Translations under genes and position numbers: made by a program
Shown here: piece after piece, positions 6,819-14,462 of the stretch
How the letters are laid out: every line of letters begins with the position of its first letter
Position numbering within the stretch: the stretch's first letter is position 1
Notes under the pieces: model-generated
The model's input: only the letters and a program-made list of their open reading frames with translations
Databases searched by the model: none
Told to the model about the DNA's origin: nothing
NCBI GenBank assembly: GCA_002746535.1
Contig: NVWA01000031.1
Location: 1 to 64,000 of the forward strand
Origin: Planctomycetota bacterium
GTDB lineage: Bacteria; Planctomycetota; GCA-2746535
Length of the DNA: 64,000 bases
Direction of reading: 5' to 3'

Positions 6819-8156
6819 TCAATCTCCAACTCTTATAAATTCGCCGTTTTTCATTTCTTTTATGAATATTACTTTTTGCTCAATATCACCATCGTTTGAA
6901 AATGATATTTTACCACTTGCTCCGATAAAATCATCAAATGCTCTTAATGTGGAACTAACAAGTAATGGTGATGTTGATCGTGCTCTTACAAATGCCTGCG
7001 CTAAAACAAAAAGTGCTTCAAAACCTTGCGCAGCATCATAATCTGGCTCAATGCCATATTTTAATTTATACTCTTTTCTGAGATCAAAATTAACTTTCTT
7101 GTCGTTACCTTTAACGTCTTTATCTAATGCGTCATGACTGAAAACAGAAGCCACAAAAGTATTATTTGATGCCTCATTAGGTATTTCGCTTAATAAGGCA
7201 GAATCTAGACCATCTCCACCAATAATAGGAACATTAATGTCAAATCGACGAAGTTGCTTAATCAATTCCCCAGCTTTATTTGATAACAAGCCAGCGATAA
7301 AAATACAGTCATAATCATAGGGAGATAATTCGGATACTAAGTGTAAAAAATCATGACTCTCAGGTGAGTAAGATTTTTGGACGACAATTTGTAATTTATT
7401 TTTAGGAGTAGCGGAATTATTCGTCACTTCGGTAATTGCTTTTACTTTTGGGTCGTCATCTTTTTTTGTCATAACTTTTTGAAGATCACCCAGATCCTGT
7501 TCATCTTCGATGTTAAATCCGGCAGCAATTTCAACAAAAATATCGGAGAAGTTTGTGCCGTAGGTACCTCTACTATAAAGTACAGCGATTTTTTTCAAGC
7601 CTCTTTTATTGCAAAAATTGAATAAGGCTTTTGCAAAATCAGTATCTCTAGGTGCGTTTCGAAAAACGTACGTGAATTTGTGCTGAGTCAAAACATTGCT
7701 GGTTGCGACTGGTGACATATATACGATGCCGTTATATTGGTATGAGATCGATGCCGGTATTGCCGTGGTTGAGCGATCGTGACCAATAACAGCTGCAATC
7801 GTTTTATCTTCTGCAATTAATTTGGCGCTTTCCTGACCCTGTTTTTTACTTCCCTCTGGATAGTATATAATATTAATTTTACGATTTATTTTTTCATTTT
7901 TATCGGTTGTGTACTCAATGCTGAAATTATTTTTTGCATTTATAAGATCTTTAGCTAATTCAACTCCTTTTATAAATGTGGTATCTTTATAATCTGGCCA
8001 AACTACAGCAATATTAATGTCGTTATGATGTTCTTTTAAATACTTTTCTCTTATATGTGTGACTTTCTCATAATTAGCATAAAAAATATGATATGTGTAA
8101 AAGGTCAGGGCGCTAATTATAAAGAGACCTATGTAGATTTGTAATTTAGTTATCAA
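6819..8156 (-). CDS. Membrane-anchored LivJ-like periplasmic binding protein
   Basis: A 445-residue protein of the type I periplasmic binding fold (Peripla_BP_6, branched-chain amino acid / amide receptor family). Residues 8-27 form one transmembrane anchor. The two-lobed ligand-binding part runs from about 47 (NINIAVVWPDY) to the end, with the usual VIGHDRSTTAIPAS, IAVLYSRGTYG and YDAAQGFEAL segments. The start is a TTG overlapping the previous stop (TTGA at 8156-8153), after GGCGG. No LivHMGF permease genes are present. It sits behind a peptide exporter and an SPFH protein, so it may sense or bind a peptide or amide at the membrane rather than feed an importer; that role is inference. Confidence 0.85.
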   Translation of the reverse strand: MITKLQIYIGLFIISALTFYTYHIFYANYEKVTHIREKYLKEHHNDINIAVVWPDYKDTTFIKGVELAKDLINAKNNFSIEYTTDKNEKINRKINIIYYPEGSKKQGQESAKLIAEDKTIAAVIGHDRSTTAIPASISYQYNGIVYMSPVATSNVLTQHKFTYVFRNAPRDTDFAKALFNFCNKRGLKKIAVLYSRGTYGTNFSDIFVEIAAGFNIEDEQDLGDLQKVMTKKDDDPKVKAITEVTNNSATPKNKLQIVVQKSYSPESHDFLHLVSELSPYDYDCIFIAGLLSNKAGELIKQLRRFDINVPIIGGDGLDSALLSEIPNEASNNTFVASVFSHDALDKDVKGNDKKVNFDLRKEYKLKYGIEPDYDAAQGFEALFVLAQAFVRARSTSPLLVSSTLRAFDDFIGASGKISFSNDGDIEQKVIFIKEMKNGEFIRVGD

Positions 8157-8998
8157 TGTCCGCCCGCATTCATAATCACTGGAAGCCCTTTTGGTCCATT
8201 TCCGATCAATATTACTTTCGTATTATTTGACTCAGAGAGCTTTTCCGTAGCCTTGATGCCTTCCCATTGAATTATATTTGCATTTAATGTCTTTGAAATA
8301 ATTTCGTGATATTTATTATAACCTTCGGCTTCAATTATTTTTCTTTTCTTTTCCTGCTCTTCTCTCAATAACTTATATACATAAGCTTCCGCAATATGTT
8401 TTTGTGCTAATTTATCTTCAATGGCTTTTCTAATGTTTTCCGGCAAAATAATATCTCTAATAACGACATCTTGCACTTTGACATAATTCCTGACAACTTG
8501 TTCAACGGAATCATTTATGATCTGTTTTGGAATCATGTGTTTTGTAGTGTAAAGCTCATCGGCTGTGAACTTACTAACTGTTTCACGGACTACAGCCTCT
8601 ACTTCAGGTATAACAACTTTGTGAAGGTACTCGGGGCCAACTTCTTTATGCAATACGCCTACAAGGTCAGCTTCTGGCTGAAACCTTATGGAGATTTTCA
8701 GCCCAATTTTCAAGCCTTCTTTTGAAAGAACATTTATTTGTATTTTTTCTTCTTGAACTCGAATATTGTAAATGAATAAATCATCCCATGGGTATATATA
8801 TGCCATTCCTTCACCATATACTTTATCAGTTACGGTACCGCCAAAAAACTTTTTGTAATGTACACCAGCTTCCCCGGAACGAATGACAATAAATATATCA
8901 TTCCAGCAGTAAATTAGAATGAAACAGATTGTAAGTAATACAACGGTAATGTGGGCCGTATTTTCTTTTAATTTTCTTTTTAAAGTTTTAAAAATCAT
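8153..8998 (-). CDS. SPFH/band-7 (prohibitin/stomatin-like) membrane protein
   Basis: A 281-residue protein with one N-terminal transmembrane helix (about 17-38) and an SPFH domain from about 40 to 190 (GEAGVHYKKFFGG, YGEGMAYIYPW, VRETVSKFTADELY). A charged coiled coil of the flotillin/prohibitin kind follows (KLLREEQEKKRKIIEAEGYN, about 207-226). Such proteins oligomerise into membrane scaffolds and often organise transporters or proteases. ATG 8998 begins 3 nt after the exporter stop, and its own stop overlaps the next start. Being in the middle of a peptide-export operon is unusual and suggests a scaffold for the exporter or for the synthases. Confidence 0.88.
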   Translation of the reverse strand: MIFKTLKRKLKENTAHITVVLLTICFILIYCWNDIFIVIRSGEAGVHYKKFFGGTVTDKVYGEGMAYIYPWDDLFIYNIRVQEEKIQINVLSKEGLKIGLKISIRFQPEADLVGVLHKEVGPEYLHKVVIPEVEAVVRETVSKFTADELYTTKHMIPKQIINDSVEQVVRNYVKVQDVVIRDIILPENIRKAIEDKLAQKHIAEAYVYKLLREEQEKKRKIIEAEGYNKYHEIISKTLNANIIQWEGIKATEKLSESNNTKVILIGNGPKGLPVIMNAGGH

Positions 8999-9001
8999 TG
9001 T

Positions 9002-10648
9002 TCACACCTTAAAATCGTTTCTATCTTTTATTTCCTGAACAGTTCCATAGTCCAGCTTAATAATTCTGTCAGCATGATGAAAATAATGATCATCGTGAGT
9101 TACTGCAAGGATAGTCTTGCCATCACTTTTTAACTGTTTTAATATTGTCTCGTAAAAATGTTTTCTGAAATGAGGATCCTGATCGGCCGCCCATTCATCA
9201 AAAATATAGACAGGCTTATCTTCCATTAAAGCAATAATTAAGGCTAGTCGTTTCTTTTGACCCGTTGATAAATGAGTATTGGTGAATCGGCCATCTTTAA
9301 AAGAAGTTTTTCCGGTTAAATCCATTTCATCGATAAGACGATTGATTTTTTCTTCATCGACATCTTTAATTCCATAGATTTTATCAAACAAGTGGAAGTC
9401 AGTAAATATGGTGGAAAATAGGTTTCTAAAAGGAGTAAGACTATGATTATTGATAATCTGATTGTCTATACTAAGCGATCCATTATCTCTGTTATAAAGC
9501 CCAAGTAAAACTTTCAGTACCGTTGATTTACCACTACCATTTCCACCGATAATAAAAATAGTATCGCCTCTTTTAATATTGAAATCAAACGGCCCAACGG
9601 AAAAAAGGGACTCTCCTAAATTGTCTCGATAGCTAAAAGATACCTCTTTAAAATCTATTTCCTTGAAATCAAAATATTTTTCTAATGTGGCTGGATTTGG
9701 TTCATCTTCTATGGGTAGGTTTTTGTCTAATATTTTTTCTAATTTAAATAAATTATTTAAAGCTAAATTTGACCTTGTCATTACTGGAATACAAGCCACG
9801 ATCATTTCTAAAGGCCCAACAATAAATAAAAGGGCGGCTGTAAGTTTTAGAACCACATCATTGTAAGTTGGTACAAATTGAGGTAATAAAAAAACAATCA
9901 CGGCAATTAAAAAATAAAAGAACACATGTGAAAACATGATATCTGTAGCAATTTTAACATTTATATTAATTTTGCTGTCTTCGGTAGCTAAAGTTTTTTG
10001 AGTAAAGGTTTTAAAAACATCATCACTTTTGTTACTATTAATTCTAACTTCTTTAAATCCATCAATTAAATGACTTAGTGAATCAAGCAATTGACCTTCC
10101 TGATTTGTAAGTTCATTCATATCCTCTTCTAAGCCTTTTTGATGAATAAAATAGATATAAATTGCAATTGCCATTGAGCCAATCGTTACAAAAAATGCCG
10201 CAAATGAAAGAAATGCAATATACAGCAGACAGAAACAAAGCATGATGCTTTCTTGGCAGGCATTGGCAATTAAAATGGAAGATTGAGAAATCTGATTCGT
10301 TTCTTGAGATACTTTTGTGAAGACTTCACCTTTTCCAAGGTTTTCCACGATCTGCAATTCAGATTTTCGAATTTTATCAGCAAATCTTATTCTTAGATCT
10401 CTTAGAATATTTTCAATTAATTTTGTCGATTGGGTTAAAGACCATTTTTTGGCAACAATAAAAATACCCATAGCTATAGTAAAAAGAACCAACAAAAGTC
10501 CTTTAGATTCATCATTTGAAGCTGCGGAAGATCCGTTGTTGATAATTGCTAATAAAGCACCATTTGCAATACCTGATGCAATCGCCATGAATAATATTTT
10601 ACGCCAATTCTTTGGCGCTTCTTTTTTAAGTAATTTTAATAACAGCAT
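9002..10648 (-). CDS. Cyclic/lipopeptide export ABC transporter (PvdE/SyrD family)
   Basis: A 548-residue fused permease-ATPase. The transmembrane part has about six helices (near 15-35, 48-66, 128-145, 146-166, 238-256, 266-290). The nucleotide-binding domain follows from about 330: Walker A GGNGSGKS at 368-375, signature LSTGQKKR at 460-467, Walker B VYIFDEWAADQDP at 480-492 and the H-loop His518. The DEWAADQDPxFR block is typical of the PvdE/SyrD group, which exports siderophore precursors, syringomycin and other peptides. The family works as a homodimer in the inner membrane, moving the peptide to the periplasm. It is the first gene of the minus-strand operon that ends with the phosphopantetheinyl transferase. 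Confidence 0.93.
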   Translation of the reverse strand: MLLLKLLKKEAPKNWRKILFMAIASGIANGALLAIINNGSSAASNDESKGLLLVLFTIAMGIFIVAKKWSLTQSTKLIENILRDLRIRFADKIRKSELQIVENLGKGEVFTKVSQETNQISQSSILIANACQESIMLCFCLLYIAFLSFAAFFVTIGSMAIAIYIYFIHQKGLEEDMNELTNQEGQLLDSLSHLIDGFKEVRINSNKSDDVFKTFTQKTLATEDSKININVKIATDIMFSHVFFYFLIAVIVFLLPQFVPTYNDVVLKLTAALLFIVGPLEMIVACIPVMTRSNLALNNLFKLEKILDKNLPIEDEPNPATLEKYFDFKEIDFKEVSFSYRDNLGESLFSVGPFDFNIKRGDTIFIIGGNGSGKSTVLKVLLGLYNRDNGSLSIDNQIINNHSLTPFRNLFSTIFTDFHLFDKIYGIKDVDEEKINRLIDEMDLTGKTSFKDGRFTNTHLSTGQKKRLALIIALMEDKPVYIFDEWAADQDPHFRKHFYETILKQLKSDGKTILAVTHDDHYFHHADRIIKLDYGTVQEIKDRNDFKV

Positions 10649-11162
10649 AGTGGCATTAGGGCTTTGATTCCTGAATAAAAAGCCACGAATTATCTTTATT
10701 CAGCTACCTAATAGCAAGTAAAATTAGCTAACTGCCCTAATACTATATGCACATACTGCTACGAATATTTCGTAATTACTAAGGAATAAATTAACTTCAC
10801 CACTTGTATTACTTTGATGAATACATCATAGTGTTATGCTTAATATTTATAATACTAAATACAGTATGTGGTTTTTAGATGGTAATGTGTTATTACGAAT
10901 AATAAGGCTATATGAGAATGATTCCGATTCGAAGTCTTAAATATTACGATTAATGGAAAATGGTATTTCATGTCTCGAATACATGTACTTTAATTGGTTT
11001 TTTTTTTGAAAATCAAACCCATTTGAAGAGTCTAGATATGTAGCAATATTTTTGAGTAAGCTTCTTTAAAAAAAAGAATACTTACTTACAATGCTGTGCC
11101 TTTCACGAAGTAGTACCGTATTTTATTATGTAATTTTAGATAAAAATAAATTAGGAGGCTGT
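10649..11162. other. Divergent intergenic region between exporter and beta-lactamase-fold genes
   Basis: About 510 nt, strongly AT-rich, must hold the promoters of the leftward transport operon and the rightward lipoprotein gene. I see no convincing hexamer pair. A GTAGTAC half-site (11110-11116, followed by CGTA) recalls the palindrome in front of the first synthase gene. An AGGAGG ribosome-binding site (11153-11158) sets the start of the lipoprotein at 11163. An in-frame ATG at 11091 exists but lacks such a site and would destroy the signal peptide. Confidence 0.45.
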
Positions 11163-12971
11163 ATGACTATCAAGAAATCATTGATTTCAATTTTTCTTTT
11201 AGGGCTGATTTCTTTTGGTCTGTTTTCTTGCAATGATGAGGATACTAATAAAAGTGTTCGATCAGGTAAGTTAGCGCAAAAAGTTTCAGGACTGACCGTT
11301 ATCTCTGGCAGTACTGTAGGTGAATCTTCAAACACGGGTGCTTTCTTTTACGAAGAAGGTGAGTTAGTTGATATTTGGGTGGGTGAATTAAAACTTGGTA
11401 ATGGCGTTCAGGGTTCCCTTTCACTTAATTTAGATTCGTTGTTCACTGATGGAGTTAATGATCATCGTTTTAAAAAGGCTGTGCAAATTCTAAGCGTTTT
11501 AGATGATAATTTAGATATTACTGATGGGATACAAATTCTATCCTCAACGGTAATTTCAGTTAATAGTGATCTCAAAAATATTAACTTAGCTTCAAGTGAT
11601 GCTGATTTTGATTCACAGTATAGTACTTTAGTCAATAGTTTAAAATCAGTAAATAGCTCAACTACTAAGTTAGAGGGTAGTGCCGCTTTAATAAGTTTTC
11701 AAAAATGGGAAATTGGAACCTATATCGATAGTCAGATTTTAGCAAAAAAACTACCTGGAGTAAGTTTATCTATTGAGTTACCAAATGGCGAAACATACAA
11801 CCTTTATAAAGGTTTAGCTAATATTGCTGCAAATGAAGCAATAACAGCAGACCATCAATACAGAATTGGTAGTGCTACAAAATCATTTGTAGGTATGGCT
11901 ATAATGCAGTTGGTCGGCGAAGGTAAATTAAGCCTAGATGACACCGTCGAAAAATATTTTCCTGGAAAGTTTCCTAACGGTAGTTCAATTACAGTTAAAA
12001 ACTTGATAAGACATACAGCTGGGATATTTAGTTTCACGAGTGAATCACCAGGATACTATGAGGCCTTTGATTTAGATATTACTAAATCTTTTGATGATCT
12101 ATGGTTTATTAAATATATCGTAACACCTTCAAACACCTATACAAATGATGAGCTGATTGATATAGGTAGTGTTGTGGCTAATACATTTGTTCCTACTGTA
12201 ACTAAAACTTATTTTATTAATGAACCTGGTAAAGCATGGAATTATTCAAATACACATTATGTTATGTTAGGTGACATCATCGAACAAATCACAGGGAATA
12301 CTTGGGAACAAGAAGTAACTTCCCGATTTATTGTCACATTAGGCTTAAACAATACAAAAGTACCGCTTTCTGGTGAATCTACCATGACAGGAACATTTGC
12401 TTCAGGTTATGTGAATTGGGTAAATAATCTTGGTGCTGATGGGGCTTCTTTAGGTTTTACTGATACTGATATTGACCGTTCAACAACTGATCCATCTTTC
12501 ACAGGTAGTTCGGGAACAATGATATCGACTTCAGAAGATATGCTTAAATGGTCAAATGCTGTGATGGAAGGGCAACTGTTAGATACAACGACACAGGCTT
12601 TGATGATGGAAGGCTTCGATTTTTCAGCATTTAGTACAAATGGTGAAATGCTTCATGGGGTAGTTCATGATAAGGATAATAAATTATTTGGCCATAGAGG
12701 TCAAATTGTAGGCTACGATGCTTCATGGCAATATCGATACGAAGATGTAAATGATATCGTTGGTACGGGTACAGCAATGGCGGTTTTAATTAATCGAACA
12801 ATGTTGATTGAAGGTGGGCATGTATCAAATGCAAATGAAATTATTTTGTTAGGCGTACTGGATATTTTATATGGAGCTAATGCGACTTCTTCTAAAAAAG
12901 GAATGAAACAATCCAATAAAAAGAATAAAGTTAATTTACCCGGAGTACAAGGCCATTTAAACGAGTATTGA
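11163..12971 (+). CDS. Lipoprotein serine hydrolase of the beta-lactamase / S12 peptidase fold
   Basis: A 602-residue protein. ATG 11163 follows AGGAGG by 4 nt and opens a lipoprotein signal (ISFGLFSC, lipid-bearing Cys23), so it is anchored on the periplasmic side or outer membrane. Residues 25-200 form an unknown extra region. The catalytic domain (about 205-590) has the S12 motifs: SATK (Ser237, Lys240), YSN (Tyr361, Asn363) and HRG (His511-Gly513). The family includes class C beta-lactamases, D-aminopeptidases, esterases, the prodrug peptidase ClbP and penicillin-binding-protein-type thioesterases such as SurE. In a peptide cluster it may trim, hydrolyse or cyclise the exported product or give self-resistance. 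Unlike ClbP, I see no C-terminal membrane helices; unlike SurE, it is exported. It is probably co-transcribed with the barrel gene 57 nt downstream. Confidence 0.85.
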   Translation: MTIKKSLISIFLLGLISFGLFSCNDEDTNKSVRSGKLAQKVSGLTVISGSTVGESSNTGAFFYEEGELVDIWVGELKLGNGVQGSLSLNLDSLFTDGVNDHRFKKAVQILSVLDDNLDITDGIQILSSTVISVNSDLKNINLASSDADFDSQYSTLVNSLKSVNSSTTKLEGSAALISFQKWEIGTYIDSQILAKKLPGVSLSIELPNGETYNLYKGLANIAANEAITADHQYRIGSATKSFVGMAIMQLVGEGKLSLDDTVEKYFPGKFPNGSSITVKNLIRHTAGIFSFTSESPGYYEAFDLDITKSFDDLWFIKYIVTPSNTYTNDELIDIGSVVANTFVPTVTKTYFINEPGKAWNYSNTHYVMLGDIIEQITGNTWEQEVTSRFIVTLGLNNTKVPLSGESTMTGTFASGYVNWVNNLGADGASLGFTDTDIDRSTTDPSFTGSSGTMISTSEDMLKWSNAVMEGQLLDTTTQALMMEGFDFSAFSTNGEMLHGVVHDKDNKLFGHRGQIVGYDASWQYRYEDVNDIVGTGTAMAVLINRTMLIEGGHVSNANEIILLGVLDILYGANATSSKKGMKQSNKKNKVNLPGVQGHLNEY

Positions 12972-13028
12972 AGTTATTAATCGACTTTTGAATTGTTGAA
13001 ATTTTAATTAAATTTATGAGAAACTAAA

Positions 13029-14030
13029 ATGTTTATAAAATATATTGTTGTACTATCGATTTGTTTTTTTTCAGTAAGCTTATACGCTCAAGATGCTGCT
13101 AAAACTAAAGACGAAAAAACTAAAAAATCTGAAACTAAGAAGGTTTTACCTGGAAAAAAGGGTTCAGAAGAAAAAATAAAAAAAGAAGCTAAAGTGGCTA
13201 AGAAGCCTTCTAAAGGCAAAAGAAAGTCACCTTGGTGGAATGAAAGCAGCCAAATTCAAAAATATTCTGATTGGAAATTTCATTTTGAATCTGAATTTAA
13301 ATATACATATAAATCAGGTACAATTGAATCAGACCTTTTAGAAGTTACAAGTCTTGTGGCTGTTCGAAAAGACAGATTTACAAACTTCTTATTTTTAGAT
13401 TTTGGCTGGATAGATGAATCTCAAAACTTTGCTATTTATAGTGAATCTTCTGATGGGATTACACAGCAAAAACTATCGGCTGGTATTAATGCTAAAAAAA
13501 TAACTGCTGTCGATGTATTTAGATATGATATTTCAGATCGTTATTTTATTGATTTAGGCTATGAAATCTTTCGTGATGATTTAACCTATATTTATCGACG
13601 AGATACTTTTTTTGTTGGTTTTGGCGCACATTTTAATTTGCATAAAAATCACTCTGTTACAATTACTTCTGGATTCGGCAGTGAAACAAATGAATTTACA
13701 AGCCGATCAGTTCTAGCAAGAAGAGGGGTACCAAAATTTGTTTATATTGAAGATACGCCTGACTCCGAAGCCTTTTATTATAATTTAAAATTCTCTTCAA
13801 AAATAAGAAAAAACATATCAATTGAGTCGAATTTCTTTCATGGCATTTATTTTAAAACGGAGAGAAAATCTCGTTGGGATGCGAATGTCAAACTAATATC
13901 TAGATTGAGTGAAAAGTTAGCCTTTATATTAGTATTAGAAGTAACATTTAATGATAATGGCGTTGTAAACACTCTAGGTGGCGATAGTTTAAATTCTGAA
14001 ATAGTAGCTGGCATCAAATTAAGCTTTTAA
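13029..14030 (+). CDS. DUF481-like outer-membrane beta-barrel protein
   Basis: A 333-residue exported protein with a Sec signal peptide (VLSICFFSVSLYA, cleavage near residue 20). A Lys/Glu-rich spacer covers residues 22-70. From about 80 to the end there are alternating amphipathic beta strands: FHFESEFKYTYKSG, TNFLFLDFGW, YFIDLGYEIF, SVTITSGFGS, ending IVAGIKLSF. A C-terminal Phe is the usual signal for outer-membrane assembly. The strand pattern recalls DUF481 (YdiY-like) proteins. It follows the lipoprotein gene closely and precedes the synthase genes, so it could help the product cross or act on the outer membrane; that is inference. Confidence 0.7.
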   Translation: MFIKYIVVLSICFFSVSLYAQDAAKTKDEKTKKSETKKVLPGKKGSEEKIKKEAKVAKKPSKGKRKSPWWNESSQIQKYSDWKFHFESEFKYTYKSGTIESDLLEVTSLVAVRKDRFTNFLFLDFGWIDESQNFAIYSESSDGITQQKLSAGINAKKITAVDVFRYDISDRYFIDLGYEIFRDDLTYIYRRDTFFVGFGAHFNLHKNHSVTITSGFGSETNEFTSRSVLARRGVPKFVYIEDTPDSEAFYYNLKFSSKIRKNISIESNFFHGIYFKTERKSRWDANVKLISRLSEKLAFILVLEVTFNDNGVVNTLGGDSLNSEIVAGIKLSF

Positions 14031-14370
14031 TTCTTAAGATAATATTCATCGATTAGGTGTATTTTGGTCGAAAATATTAAAATTTAACCTCTACTTGTGA
14101 ATTATTTTTTTCCCTTCTTATTGCAAACATTTTTGAATAAAAATAAGATTAACGATGGTTGATTATAAGTTTTGGAAGGATCTGTTTTTATAGTGTTCCT
14201 TGTGCGTTCTAAACCACAAAATATAGTATGTTCTTCAATTCTAATGACATAAAAATATCAATAGTAAAAAATTGTTTTCATCTTCATAATTTATAAAAAT
14301 GAAATATGGCAAATCATTTTTTTGAACTACTCATATGCAGCATTAGAGTAAAGTAGAAATTCGATTATCT

Positions 14371-14398
14371 TTGCCTTTAACTGCCACAAATCTATAAT
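14371..14398 (+). promoter_or_regulatory. Sigma-70-type promoter of the synthase operon
   Basis: TTGCCT (14371-14376), a 16-nt spacer and a perfect TATAAT (14393-14398) lie 65 nt before the first synthase ATG. The predicted start near 14405 places the 17-nt palindrome at 14418-14434 in the early leader. The remaining sequence 14031-14370 is AT-rich and shows nothing else I can support. Confidence 0.6.
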
Positions 14399-14417
14399 AC
14401 CCCACCCATTTTTTAGG

Positions 14418-14434
14418 GGTAGTACTGTACTACC
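14418..14434. promoter_or_regulatory. 17-nt perfect palindrome, candidate operator of the synthase operon
   Basis: GGTAGTACTGTACTACC is two perfect 8-nt arms around a single central T. It lies 20 nt downstream of the -10 box and 28 nt before the ATG. The symmetry and location fit a repressor operator, or a small 5' leader hairpin. A second stem, TACCCC (14398-14403) with GGGGTA (14416-14421), would compete with it if transcription began further upstream. Confidence 0.6.
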
Positions 14435-14462
14435 TTTGAATGAAATTTCAGATGAGAAAAAA

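Noticed and set aside
11091..11162. Upstream ATG of the beta-lactamase-fold gene
   Set aside because: It has no ribosome-binding site and would place 24 polar residues before a perfect lipoprotein signal; ATG 11163 follows AGGAGG.
14306..14322. TGGCAAATCATTTTT upstream of the first synthase as a sigma-54 promoter
   Set aside because: It has a -24-like TGGCA but no GC at -12; a sigma-70 pair lies closer to the start.
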